DNA of 64,000 nt from Rhodospirillaceae bacterium. Lineage in GTDB: Bacteria; Pseudomonadota; Alphaproteobacteria; Rhodospirillales; Rhodospirillaceae. Below the pieces are notes generated by a model. It saw only the letters and a list, made by a program, of their open reading frames with translations. It searched no databases and was not told where the DNA came from. Position numbers and translations under genes: made by a program. Below, piece by piece: positions 54,715 to 63,128 of this stretch. Position 1 is the stretch's first letter. The number at the start of each line of letters is the position of its first letter. Where the stretch lies: assembly GCA_040219235.1 (NCBI GenBank), contig JAVJSV010000011.1, positions 372,001 through 436,000 of the forward strand. The letters run 5' to 3'.

Positions 54715-54757
54715 CTTAATCAGCGGGTCCGAGGTTCGAGCCCTCGTGCGCCCACCA
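54715..54757 (+). repeat. attR: partial tRNA-Lys copy
   Basis: 43 bp identical to the 3' end of tRNA-Lys (31114-31156), from CTTAATCAGCG through the CCA. The 5' half of a tRNA is absent, so it is not a second tRNA gene. Confidence 0.92.
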
Positions 54758-54789
54758 CTCTTTTCAACTCTATCTTATTTGCCTTGGGG

Positions 54790-55494
54790 TCAGCGGCTTA
54801 CGCGGTCGAGCCGCCAAGGCAGTTGGTCTTTACGGCCGAAAACGATGTTGTCGTTATCGTCGCGTCCTGCGAATGACATCCACAACGTGGTGTCGCCCAG
54901 GATGTAGGTCCACTCCCACGAGAGCACCGGGCGAGTGGGAGAAAGGGCACCAAGGCAAGGCTTACCAGAGAGTCCTCGCGCAACCGTATCAACCGCACGC
55001 CAGTAGATGATACAGCCCGCCGCACCGTCAGACGCAATGAGGTCTGAGGCTTTCAGCCCTTTCATCTTTTTTGGATCACGCCCAATGGGGGCATAGGTTT
55101 TTGGGTCTTTGAAGCGGTAGGGTGCCATTTTGATGGCATTGTTTGGCGTATCAATAGTCAAGGTCCAGACTTGGAATTCCACCATATCGATCGGTCCGTT
55201 GGGGCCCCCGTTGCGCAGGGTCACCACAAACACATTCTGTCCCACGTCCGGAGCGTCAATGCGGGTGAAGGTGCGGTGCACGCGCTGGTGCTGAAGTTCT
55301 GCTGGTGTGTTGCTGAGTTGTTCAGCCCGCAATTGAGCGCCACTATCGAAGGCACCGTTTAGTCCGTTTACCAGCCGCTCGAGTGTGACCTTAAGGCTAA
55401 GGGTCTCAGCGGCTTTGGCGGTTTGCGTGTTTCCGCCTGGAAAGCTCATAGCCAGTATCAAAATCACACTTATGATAAACAGGCGGTGGTTCAT
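54790..55494 (-). CDS. CpcT/CpeT-like (chromophore lyase-fold) secreted protein
   Basis: A 234-residue protein with a signal peptide (LFIISVILILAMSF, cleavage near AKA-AE). The rest follows the CpcT/CpeT pattern: LERLVNGLNGAFDSGAQ near the start, HQRVHRTFTRIDAPDVGQNVF, FQVWTLTIDTPNNAI, then ASDGAAGCIIYW and SWEWTYILGDTTLWMSFAGRD, ending DQLPWRLDRV. In cyanobacteria CpcT attaches bilins to phycobiliproteins. Homologs in non-phototrophs with signal peptides have no known substrate, so only the fold is claimed. It is the first gene beyond the island. Confidence 0.75.
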   Translation of the reverse strand: MNHRLFIISVILILAMSFPGGNTQTAKAAETLSLKVTLERLVNGLNGAFDSGAQLRAEQLSNTPAELQHQRVHRTFTRIDAPDVGQNVFVVTLRNGGPNGPIDMVEFQVWTLTIDTPNNAIKMAPYRFKDPKTYAPIGRDPKKMKGLKASDLIASDGAAGCIIYWRAVDTVARGLSGKPCLGALSPTRPVLSWEWTYILGDTTLWMSFAGRDDNDNIVFGRKDQLPWRLDRVSR

Positions 55495-55595
55495 TTGTTG
55501 GAATTTCCTTAGTGCGCAGCGTCCGTGAGCGTCGCTGCCTTCAGTTTCTTTGCTGTTAGATCATAGAGCATCAAAATGGCGTCGGTTACAATGGT

Positions 55596-55640
55596 AGGGC
55601 AACTGGGGTGAGGGCAACTGGGGTGAGGGCAACGGTGATG
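55596..55640. repeat. 15-bp tandem repeat
   Basis: Units AGGGCAACTGGGGTG at 55596-55610 and 55611-55625, then a partial third (AGGGCAACGGTGATG). It lies in the gap between the CpcT-like gene and the methyltransferase gene. Confidence 0.85.
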
Positions 55641-55712
55641 CTTGAGAAGGATATGTGCATTCCCCACGGCATGCTGTCTGGCTGTTCCACGGCTCCTGGT
55701 TTGTTGAGAGCC

Positions 55713-56870
55713 TTATTTCTCTGCGATGAGGACGTTGATGTCCCGGAAGCCGCCAGCCATGTAGCCCTTGGTGCCGTCCTCGGTCGCATGAGTCGTGGTG
55801 ATGTAAGGGGTTTTTTGGAAGCTGCATTTGGCCCGCTCAAACCCGCAGGCTTCTAATTCATCGATGATGTCGATGCTGCGCAGTTGCTTTAAGAAATATT
55901 CGTTGTTGTTGAACACTTCCCACGTGGCGAGAAACTCTTGAATGGGTTCGTTAGGCTGGCCTTGATTGAACGCGTCCATATGCACCATCACGCCACCCGG
56001 TTTTAAAATGCGGTGCATCTCAGTTATGATGTTGGTCACGGCTTGGCGTGCGGTCTCATGGAATAGAAGCGCCGATACGATGATGTCAAAATGGTTGTCA
56101 GGGAAATCGGTCTTCTCGGCGTTTTGCTGACTCAGATGAATCGCGTAACCCATGGCATTGGCCCGGGCCTGGCCGTAGCGCAAGCACGGCGCGGCGACGT
56201 CGATGCCGTGTACTTCGGTGTCTGGGTACGCCTTCGCCCAAGGCACCGTTGAGTTGCCAATGGCGCAGCCGAGATCAAGCACCCGTTCCGGCGTTCGATC
56301 AGGGTAAGTGTTTTTGTAGTAATTGACCAAAGTTTCCCCGGTGGCATCGTTTTCCGGTCCCATCATGCCCATAGCGTAAATGGGGACGCCGGTGTCATAG
56401 ACCATGCCGGCGGCGATATCGTCTTCCGCGCTGTCGGTATGATAGCCACCTGGCTGAAGGTGAATATCGTAGGAGGTGTGGTAGCGCGGCAATTCAAAAT
56501 CATCGCCCGCCAGCTTCAACGTCGAGGGACCATTGGTGCCACGGGCTTTTTCGATCATCTCCGGCAGAGTGCGCTCACAACTGTCGATCACCGAATCCCA
56601 CATCATCGTCTGGCTGTTGCGTTGCATGCAACTCCAGATTTGATAGTAAGGGTCTTCCACCATCACTTTGCGTACTTCGTCATGGTCCACTGGTTTGCGG
56701 CCATGTGCTTTTTCAAAGGCGGGCTCGACGCGTTTCTCATAGGCGACGGTGGTTCCGGGATTGACCTGTCGGGCCAAGTGACGCCGAAAACTAAACACGA
56801 AGTCTTGCCGCGCGTTTTCGTCGTGCTCAATGTTCGGGAGCATATCGTGAGGGGTTTGCCGGTTGGCCAT
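55713..56870 (-). CDS. SAM-dependent class I methyltransferase
   Basis: A 385-residue protein. The central Rossmann methyltransferase domain (about residues 180-320) has motif I VLDLGCAIGNSTVPWAKA, the acidic motif EVHGIDVAAPCLRYG and post-I DNHFDIIVSALLFHET, with HRILKPGGVMVHMD at motif IV-V. The ~175-residue N-terminal helical region and the C-terminal extension are not assigned; the whole resembles small-molecule (UbiE/Coq5-like) methyltransferases in its core. Substrate unknown. It lies on the same strand as the two following genes and may share a transcript with them. Confidence 0.85.
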   Translation of the reverse strand: MANRQTPHDMLPNIEHDENARQDFVFSFRRHLARQVNPGTTVAYEKRVEPAFEKAHGRKPVDHDEVRKVMVEDPYYQIWSCMQRNSQTMMWDSVIDSCERTLPEMIEKARGTNGPSTLKLAGDDFELPRYHTSYDIHLQPGGYHTDSAEDDIAAGMVYDTGVPIYAMGMMGPENDATGETLVNYYKNTYPDRTPERVLDLGCAIGNSTVPWAKAYPDTEVHGIDVAAPCLRYGQARANAMGYAIHLSQQNAEKTDFPDNHFDIIVSALLFHETARQAVTNIITEMHRILKPGGVMVHMDAFNQGQPNEPIQEFLATWEVFNNNEYFLKQLRSIDIIDELEACGFERAKCSFQKTPYITTTHATEDGTKGYMAGGFRDINVLIAEK

Positions 56871-56934
56871 GTCAGTCGATCCTTATCAATACGCGTGTAC
56901 GCTTGCCAGACGTTCTTGATTGCTCTGGTGCAGT

Positions 56935-57624
56935 TTACGCGATGTTCCCACTCAGTTCGACCAATTCATAGGTCTGACTGAGCAAGTCCCACCGTAACCT
57001 GGCCGGCACACAATCGTCGCCGATGGCCCAGATGTCGATGGGCGGATAATCGGCCACCAGAAACTGAAAATGCTCGGTCTGAAAAGTCCCCGCCGGAACA
57101 GTGATTTCTTCGACGCCGATGTATTCATGACGGGTAACCGTGTCAGACACTTCCAGCTTCGGCCCTGTTCCGCCGTTGGGCATGTGCGAGGATGAAAAGG
57201 CCATGCCCAGTTTGCTTGGGTCTGTGTCTTTATCCTGTTTCCAGCGTGCTAAACCCCAGGCATCGCCATGTACCGGGTGCGCCCCGAAGGTGCGAATGGG
57301 ATGCTCGGACTCAAAGCTCTGCCGGAAGCGCCCGTCTTCAGCCGTCACGCCTTCACATTCAGCCGTGTGGGGAGTGAAATTATACCATGTGCTGCCGACT
57401 AATTTTTCGTTGATGGTCAGCCGCACAAAGGCATCCACTGGGTGCCAGTCGGCATCGATACTTAACACCGCGTCGCGCAGCAATCTGTCGTCATCCATTT
57501 CACAGGTGGCGCGCATGGTGCGTGAACCGTCGGGCTGAATGGTAACGTAAAACATTTCTCGTCCCATCTCGCCTTGACCATCAGTGAGATAAAGAACTTT
57601 GCCTTGATAACTGCGATGTTTCAT
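56935..57624 (-). CDS. Hypothetical protein, possible lipocalin/DUF3108-like
   Basis: A 229-residue protein without signal peptide. It is beta-rich, with Trp/Tyr-containing segments (STWYNFTPHTAECEG, HPVHGDAWGLARWKQD) and a late IDIWAIGDDCVPARLRWDLL. A conserved-looking motif, YIGVEEITVPAGTFQTEHFQF, matches DUF3108-type or lipocalin-like proteins in which 'ITVPAGTFxTxHF' recurs. The role may be substrate binding for the neighbouring hydrolases; this is inference. The hydrolase gene at 57640 lies 15 bp upstream on the same strand. Confidence 0.6.
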   Translation of the reverse strand: MKHRSYQGKVLYLTDGQGEMGREMFYVTIQPDGSRTMRATCEMDDDRLLRDAVLSIDADWHPVDAFVRLTINEKLVGSTWYNFTPHTAECEGVTAEDGRFRQSFESEHPIRTFGAHPVHGDAWGLARWKQDKDTDPSKLGMAFSSSHMPNGGTGPKLEVSDTVTRHEYIGVEEITVPAGTFQTEHFQFLVADYPPIDIWAIGDDCVPARLRWDLLSQTYELVELSGNIA

Positions 57625-57639
57625 CGGTGTGTTGATCCT

Positions 57640-58443
57640 TTAAGAGTCAAGAAAATCACGCACCAGTTTTGCGACCTCGTCTGTGTGGGAATCCAGAAAG
57701 CCATGGGTCCAACCGGGCAGATCATGGACACGCCCGTTTTTGAGCAAAGGCGCAGCCCGTGGGGTGTAGTCCCACAGATCATCCTCAGGATTCAGAATAA
57801 GCACCGGTATTTTTGCGGTTTCCAGCGCTGCTTCCATATCGAAGTTAAAGGCGGCCCGATGGCCCCAGTGCATCACATCATGATGGCGCTGTCCTTCCAG
57901 GAAGATTTGCCAGCGACGGCCCGGGTCTGCTTCATCGCGCCAGAATTCTTTGATGAACTCCCATCGTTCCGAAAGACCTTTGCCTTTTTCATCAACGGAT
58001 TGCTGCGTGTATTTGGCACGAAATCCGTCACGTTCTTTCGCGGTGAACACAGTCGCTGAAATCATCACGACTTTGCGCACCAAATTCGGATATAGCCGCG
58101 CCATTTCCAGCGCGGTCAATGAGCCCGTGTGGTAGCCCATAATATCGATGGACCCCAGACCGATCTCTCCGGCGAAAACTTCCATGGCTTTGGCATAGTC
58201 GGCGATTTCCGGCGGCCTTGCAGGTGGGGCAGATTCCCCAAACCCGGGTGTGTCGGGCGCAACCACAATGCGGTCGGTTCCCATAGCGGGCAGGAACCCA
58301 TCCCACACCAGGCCCGACAGAGGGCTGGGGTGAAGCAACATCAGCGGCGTTTGCTCTGCGGACTCGCCACAGCGCCGGTAATGGATTTGTCCGAATGGCC
58401 CTGCCGCGTATCCCCGCTGAACCGTTGGTGCTGAAGCTGACAT
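57640..58443 (-). CDS. Alpha/beta hydrolase
   Basis: A 267-residue alpha/beta-hydrolase. The oxyanion-hole region is LLLHPSPLSGLVWD, with the nucleophile elbow GYHTGSLTAL (G-x-H-x-G), where the usual Ser is replaced by His-Thr; the Asp/Glu member is near NPEDDLWDYTPRA and the His in GWTHGFLDSH. Replacement at the nucleophile elbow is unusual (GYHTGS instead of GxSxG), matching the second hydrolase at 59863 (FGSHTGAH). Substrate unknown. It is divergent from the flavoprotein gene at 58626 and leads the minus-strand group 58443-55713. Confidence 0.82.
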   Translation of the reverse strand: MSASAPTVQRGYAAGPFGQIHYRRCGESAEQTPLMLLHPSPLSGLVWDGFLPAMGTDRIVVAPDTPGFGESAPPARPPEIADYAKAMEVFAGEIGLGSIDIMGYHTGSLTALEMARLYPNLVRKVVMISATVFTAKERDGFRAKYTQQSVDEKGKGLSERWEFIKEFWRDEADPGRRWQIFLEGQRHHDVMHWGHRAAFNFDMEAALETAKIPVLILNPEDDLWDYTPRAAPLLKNGRVHDLPGWTHGFLDSHTDEVAKLVRDFLDS

Positions 58444-58474
58444 AATGTGGTGGTCTCCCTTTTTCTCTTCTTAA

Positions 58475-58496
58475 GCCCGCATGGCATAACGCGGGC
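58475..58496. other. GC-rich hairpin in the divergent gap
   Basis: GCCCGC and GCGGGC separated by 10 bases; on the plus strand CTTTATTTTA follows. It lies between two divergent starts, where no upstream plus-strand transcript is expected. It could be a 5' leader structure of the minus gene or a relic terminator. Confidence 0.4.
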
Positions 58497-58625
58497 CTTT
58501 ATTTTAACACCGGTATTCCATGACCGGCCCGTGGATGCGATTCAATTTGGTGAGGACTCAATGCATTTTCACTTTCTAAGCTAACCCCATCATTCGTCGC
58601 AGTAAAATGCTGAGGGAGTTTTATT

Positions 58626-59846
58626 ATGCCGGGTCCGCAGTCCAACGACGTGCCAACACGCCAAGAGGTGATCAAAGCTGCAGCAGATTTGATACCGGTT
58701 CTTCGAGAACGCGCGCAAGATACTGAAGACTTGCGCCGGTTGCCTGATGAGACCATTGCGGATTTGCGCGCTGCGGGCCTTCACAAGCTGTTCACTCCCA
58801 AACGCTATGGTGGTTTTGAAATGCCCTGGGGCACGCATGTTGATGTCTCACGCACGCTCGGTCAGGGCTGTGGGTCAACCGGTTGGGTCTCTTCTGTTGT
58901 GTTTACGCATACGTTCCTGTTTGGCCGCTTTAAAGAAGAAGCCCAGGAAGACGTTTGGGGCGAATATCCAGACGCGATTATCTCCACCGGGTTTGCTGGC
59001 GGCGGGCAGGCGACGCCGACCGAGGGCGGGTTTACGGTCAGTGGCCGCTGGAAATTTGCCAGCGGTGTGGATCACGCTGATGCCATGTTAGTCGGGGCGA
59101 AGCTGCCCAATTCGACCGCGAGCTTTAATGATTTGTGGATCGTTCTGAAGAAAGATGATTTTGAAATCCTCGACACCTGGCAGTCAGAAGGTCTGAAAGG
59201 CACAGGGTCGAAAGACATCAAGGTCGAGAACGCGTTTATTCCTGCCCACCGCACGCTGACCATGACAGAAATGTCAGACACGCCGCCCGGTGCGAAATTG
59301 CACGATTACTATTTGTACGGCGTCGAATTTCACAGCTATTTCCTGACGCTCCTGGCCGGTCCTATTCTTGGGGCCGCCCGTGGGGCCTATAATGAATATG
59401 TTGCCCAAACCCTGACCCGGCGCGGTGCGATGATGGGCGAGTCCATTATTGATCAGCCGGCAGTGCAGGTGCATGTGGCCGAATCCCTGACGGAACTCGA
59501 AACGGCGGATATGTTGATCGACGGTCTGTGTGACCGCCTGCATGCGCGAGGGATGAATGGTCAAGACATCACCGGAGCATTCAAACTGCGGGCTTATCGT
59601 GATCTGGTGATGGCCGGAAAGCTGGCCCATTCCTCCGCCGATCGTTTGTCGCGGATGATGGGGGTCAGCGCCCAAACCGGGCGCAATGCCGTGCAGCGTC
59701 TCTATCGTGACGTGCGCACCATGTCGACACACTCCGCTTTGCATTGGGAATCAGGCATGCAACGCAGCGGCAAATACATCTTTGGTCTTCCCACCGGCGA
59801 CCCAAAAGTCGACAATGAGATGAAACTCAAACAGGCTGCTGAATAA
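58626..59846 (+). CDS. Acyl-CoA-dehydrogenase-like flavin monooxygenase oxygenase component
   Basis: A 406-residue protein with the acyl-CoA dehydrogenase fold but lacking typical CoA features. It resembles oxygenase components such as HsaA/HpaB2-type two-component flavin monooxygenases. Visible: the N-terminal helical domain (PDETIADLRAAGLHKLFTPKRYGGFEMPWGTHV), the middle beta domain (GGFTVSGRWKFASGVDHADAML and GLKGTGSKDIKVENAFIPAHRTL), and the C-terminal helical bundle ending near RDVRTMSTHSALHWE. The motif ASGVDHAD and GTGS positions are shared with HsaA-like enzymes. The substrate is probably aromatic, which is inference. The hydrolase gene follows 16 bp downstream on the same strand. Confidence 0.82.
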   Translation: MPGPQSNDVPTRQEVIKAAADLIPVLRERAQDTEDLRRLPDETIADLRAAGLHKLFTPKRYGGFEMPWGTHVDVSRTLGQGCGSTGWVSSVVFTHTFLFGRFKEEAQEDVWGEYPDAIISTGFAGGGQATPTEGGFTVSGRWKFASGVDHADAMLVGAKLPNSTASFNDLWIVLKKDDFEILDTWQSEGLKGTGSKDIKVENAFIPAHRTLTMTEMSDTPPGAKLHDYYLYGVEFHSYFLTLLAGPILGAARGAYNEYVAQTLTRRGAMMGESIIDQPAVQVHVAESLTELETADMLIDGLCDRLHARGMNGQDITGAFKLRAYRDLVMAGKLAHSSADRLSRMMGVSAQTGRNAVQRLYRDVRTMSTHSALHWESGMQRSGKYIFGLPTGDPKVDNEMKLKQAAE

Positions 59847-59862
59847 GAATCGAATTTCATCT

Positions 59863-60696
59863 ATGACAGTTACCATTGACCGCGCTTTTGTCCGGATAGA
59901 CGAAGGGCTTGTCCATTATCGCCATGCCGGGATGGCGCAACCCGGTGTGTTACCTCTGTACATCGTGCATGCTGGCCCTGGGTCTTCCACGGGTTATGCC
60001 CCGTTGATCGGGGCGCTGGCCGCGCAGCGTTATGTTGTGGCCCCGGATACGCTGGGCCATGGGGACTCGGCCCCTGCAGCACCCGATGTACCCGATGTAC
60101 GGTATTATGCCGACAGCGTTTGCCGCGTGCTTGATGCGTTGGGTATTGATCAAGTGGATTACTTCGGCAGTCATACCGGGGCGCATATCGGCTGCGAGTT
60201 GGTCCTTCATCATCCAGACCGCGTGCGCAAGATCATCTTTGATGGCCTTGGCGTATTTGAGGATGATTTTCGCAAGACGCTATTGGAGCAGTATGCCCCG
60301 CAAAAGCAGCCCGATGAGTTTGGCACCCAGTTCACCTGGGCGTGGCATTTTCTGCGCGATCAGATGATTCACTTTCCCTACTTCATGCGCGATCCTGAAC
60401 ACCGCATGCAAAATGATATGCCACCGCCAGCGGAGTTAAACATTCACGTCATTGATGTGCTCAAGGCCCTGACCACCTACCACAAAGGTTATCGTGCCGT
60501 GTTTCGTCACGAGGTTGCCGAGCGTTTGCCCCTGGTCAAAACACCAAGTCTGTTTATGTCGTCAGAATTCGATCCGCTGCATAAGTATCTGGATGATGCG
60601 GCGACGCGGGTGCCCGGCGCGCAAAAGCATTTGGTGAAACGTGCGGATGGATTGCAGGGTATGGCGGATACGATCCTCTCGTTCTTCGCGGATTAG
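59863..60696 (+). CDS. Alpha/beta hydrolase (flavoprotein-operon partner)
   Basis: A 277-residue alpha/beta-hydrolase starting 16 bp after the flavoprotein gene. Visible: VHAGPGSSTGYAPLIGALAA (oxyanion region), the elbow FGSHTGAHIG where the nucleophile position is not a canonical GxSxG, PDTLGHGDSAP, and a late FMSSEFDPLHKYLD. The similarity with the hydrolase at 57640 (also HTG at the elbow) suggests two paralogs flanking the flavoprotein. MhpC- or HsaD-like C-C hydrolases often follow such monooxygenases, so a ring-degradation role is plausible. Confidence 0.82.
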   Translation: MTVTIDRAFVRIDEGLVHYRHAGMAQPGVLPLYIVHAGPGSSTGYAPLIGALAAQRYVVAPDTLGHGDSAPAAPDVPDVRYYADSVCRVLDALGIDQVDYFGSHTGAHIGCELVLHHPDRVRKIIFDGLGVFEDDFRKTLLEQYAPQKQPDEFGTQFTWAWHFLRDQMIHFPYFMRDPEHRMQNDMPPPAELNIHVIDVLKALTTYHKGYRAVFRHEVAERLPLVKTPSLFMSSEFDPLHKYLDDAATRVPGAQKHLVKRADGLQGMADTILSFFAD

Positions 60697-60717
60697 AACG
60701 CGCTTATTTTTCCTGCG

Positions 60718-61833
60718 CTATTTTTCAAAATACGCGATCATACGGGCTACAGCGTTGACTCGAATGTTTTCATAAAACAAATCAAAATCGTGCATATGTA
60801 AATTGTCGCCATCGAAGATCACCAGATCAAAGGTTTCGCCGGTTGGGATGTCGGTGTACAGCGACCCGTCTTTACATTGTGCGCCATAGCCGGTGGTCAG
60901 GTCTGGTCGGGCGCCAACGGCTGGGCTGCCAGGCAAAGACCCCAAGTTGGCGCTGGCGGGAACGTCAGTGCTGGAATCCGTCCAGCCGACCGGATTCCAG
61001 CAGGCAATCTCTTCGCCCTCAGGCGTGCCAAAGCGGTCCTGGTAGCGCTGCTTTAAGCGGGCCACACCGGCCGAGGGGTCGCCGTCACGGCCAAACGTAT
61101 TCCAGGAGGCCACGCAGCCCGTATCCGTCGCGCCGGTACAGCGGGTAATGGTTTTGAGACTACGGCCAAATAGGCCTTCATTGATGCCGATGCCGACGAT
61201 GTATCCTGCGACCATGCGATCTGCCAATGGCGTGCCGTCAATTTCTTCTTCCAACAGCTTAATAGCGTGCAACGTGCCCTGGCTGTGGCTGACAATCATA
61301 AACGGGCGACCGTCATTCCAGTTGTCTAAATAGTATTTCCAGGCTTTCAGAACGTCTTGATAAGCCAGGTCATAGGCTTGAGTTCCACTGTTATCCTGTG
61401 CGGCCATGGCCATGATTGTCGCCTGGCGATAGCGCGGCGCATAGATCTTGCAGCAGCCATTGAAGGCGCTGGCCTGACGGGCCATGACCGTGATGTCGGT
61501 CCAGGTGTTAACCTCGTCCATGCTCAGGTCTTGGTTCCAGTTTTCTACACCTTGGTAGGTGGTTGGGTGGATATAGAACACGTCAACCGGGGCATCGGCT
61601 TGGGCTTCGGGCACGCTGGAATTTCTGGGCCACACATCTGCGGCATCTTCGCGATCAGGCAACGCGGCCCAGGAGTCCCTGTCGCTATAATCTGGCACGG
61701 TTGGATGTGCCAATTCACTAAACGTGCCGGGCGGCATGGCGCGATTTTGGGCGAGGGCGGGCTCAGAGACAAATGCTCCCGATGCCATTAGATATACCGC
61801 ACAGAGACCGCGTAAGACGTGCCGTGATGCCAT
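60718..61833 (-). CDS. DUF3089 family secreted protein (lipase-like fold)
   Basis: A 371-residue protein. The start at 61833 (MASRHVLRGLC) gives a signal peptide ending near ALA-QN; an upstream codon adds an unlikely extension. It matches DUF3089 by VFYIHPTTYQG, ARQASAFNGCCKIYAPRYRQA and the elbow IVSHSQGTLHAIKLL (GHSQG-like nucleophile Ser). An Asp-rich ending, FDGDNLHMHDFDLFYENIR, may supply the catalytic His. The family's reaction is not known; an esterase role is likely from the fold. It is convergent with the alpha/beta hydrolase gene. Confidence 0.82.
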   Translation of the reverse strand: MASRHVLRGLCAVYLMASGAFVSEPALAQNRAMPPGTFSELAHPTVPDYSDRDSWAALPDREDAADVWPRNSSVPEAQADAPVDVFYIHPTTYQGVENWNQDLSMDEVNTWTDITVMARQASAFNGCCKIYAPRYRQATIMAMAAQDNSGTQAYDLAYQDVLKAWKYYLDNWNDGRPFMIVSHSQGTLHAIKLLEEEIDGTPLADRMVAGYIVGIGINEGLFGRSLKTITRCTGATDTGCVASWNTFGRDGDPSAGVARLKQRYQDRFGTPEGEEIACWNPVGWTDSSTDVPASANLGSLPGSPAVGARPDLTTGYGAQCKDGSLYTDIPTGETFDLVIFDGDNLHMHDFDLFYENIRVNAVARMIAYFEK

Positions 61834-61921
61834 GGTGAACTGTTCCCAATCAGCTGTTGTAGACAGACCGTGCACCAATGCTACTGTTCTAAATAAGAAA
61901 TGACCATGCGGGAGAATGGAT

Positions 61922-63124
61922 ATGTCGCTAGCTGGACGCCTCGGCGTTGGTGCTGCTGCGCTGCTGATTATAGCGGCTGCCTGGGCCTTTAATGATCGGG
62001 TGTTTTGGATACGTTGGTTTTCTCAGCCGCCGGGCGAGAACGTGCTGACCGATTACGCGTGGTATACCCCCGTTGACATTATTCAGGACGGGCCGAGTCC
62101 GCCGCTGCCCACCACTGACGAACCTGTGTTTACGGAAGAAGCGCTGGCCGAAGCCCTGGCCTATGCGGAAGCGTTCGATAGCATTGCCTTTCTGGTCGCC
62201 CACAACGGCAAACTGCATCTGGAACATTATGGCGAGGGCTATGACCGCAGCACCGTTGTTGATTCCCAATCCATGCACAAAGGCTTGCTGGGTGTGGTCG
62301 CGACCATTGCCCTCGACCAAGGTTTTATTCCGTCCTTAGACACGCCCGCGTCCACTTATATTCCCGCCTGGGCGGAAGACGAGCGTCGTGACATTACGGT
62401 GGGTCAGTTGCTGGAGATGACCAGCGGGCTTGCCCAGGCCGAATTTGGCACTTCACCTTTTGCGCCTGGTCAACGCTTGTTCTTTGGGGATGACCTCGAC
62501 GGCCCCGTCAACGCGATGCCGTTGGCCTTTGAAACGGGTACAGCCTACGATTTTAATCACGTCAACAGTCAGGCGCTGCATGCCGTGCTCACCGGTGCGA
62601 CCGGCATGACCTATGCTCAGTTTGTCCGCGCGTATTTGTGGACGCCCATCGGCGCTGGCTTTGCTCAGGTGCGATTAGACCACGACGGAGGCTCCGCGCG
62701 CATTTTCTGCTGCGTGCAAACCCGCCCCATGGACTGGATGCGCATGGGCGTGATGCTCGCCAACGGGGGCCGCGTTGGCGACGCCCAGGTGATCTCGGAA
62801 GAGTGGGTCACGCGGATGATGACCGGCAGCGCCCAGAATCCAAATTTTGGCTTTCACGTCTGGCTCGGCTCCCCCTACACCGGCACGCGCCTGGTCAGCG
62901 AGATCAGCGGCCGCCGTGCGCCGGTGTCGGCCCCCTTTCTGGCCGATGACGTGATGTACGCAGAAGGCCGGGGTGGTCAGCGTCTGTATGTGGTGCCCTC
63001 GGCAAATTTGGTCGTCTATCGCACGGGGCGGATCGACTTCGCCTGGGATGATGCCAAAATTATCAACATCCTGTTGAGCGGCATGGCGCCGAGTGATGTT
63101 GCGCTCAATGCGGTTGAGGAGTAA
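61922..63124 (+). CDS. Beta-lactamase-fold serine hydrolase (class C family)
   Basis: A 400-residue protein. The start at 61922 is preferred to the ATG at 61916 because GGAG then has a normal spacing. A hydrophobic N-terminal segment (GAAALLIIAAAWAF) acts as an anchor or signal. The beta-lactamase/D-aminopeptidase domain shows SMHKGLLGV (SxxK, nucleophile Ser and Lys), YDFNHVNSQALH (Y-x-N-like) and a C-terminal GGQRLYVVPSANLVVYRTG. Such proteins hydrolyse esters, peptides or lactones; this one cannot be assigned a substrate. It is followed 4 bp later by the racemase-like gene, so an operon is likely. Confidence 0.85.
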   Translation: MSLAGRLGVGAAALLIIAAAWAFNDRVFWIRWFSQPPGENVLTDYAWYTPVDIIQDGPSPPLPTTDEPVFTEEALAEALAYAEAFDSIAFLVAHNGKLHLEHYGEGYDRSTVVDSQSMHKGLLGVVATIALDQGFIPSLDTPASTYIPAWAEDERRDITVGQLLEMTSGLAQAEFGTSPFAPGQRLFFGDDLDGPVNAMPLAFETGTAYDFNHVNSQALHAVLTGATGMTYAQFVRAYLWTPIGAGFAQVRLDHDGGSARIFCCVQTRPMDWMRMGVMLANGGRVGDAQVISEEWVTRMMTGSAQNPNFGFHVWLGSPYTGTRLVSEISGRRAPVSAPFLADDVMYAEGRGGQRLYVVPSANLVVYRTGRIDFAWDDAKIINILLSGMAPSDVALNAVEE

Positions 63125-63128
63125 CGCC

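Larger units (their letters stand above)
31157..54757. mobile_element. tRNA-Lys genomic island (about 23.6 kb), integrase not found
   Basis: Bounded by the tRNA-Lys 3' end and its exact 43-bp copy. Content: stress proteins (FtsH, Usp, Hsp20), regulators (FNR-like, response regulator, hybrid kinase), a P-type ATPase, PHA synthesis, ferritin-like proteins, PEP carboxylase and several gene remnants. By eye the intergenic DNA is more AT-rich than the flanks. No integrase, excisionase, transposase or transfer gene is recognisable, so the element is probably fixed or mobilised only in trans. Several remnants show it has decayed. Confidence 0.85.

Noticed and set aside
54715-54757. A second tRNA-Lys gene
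   Set aside because: Only the 3' 43 bases are present; acceptor 5' strand, D arm and half of the anticodon stem are missing. It is an attachment-site repeat.
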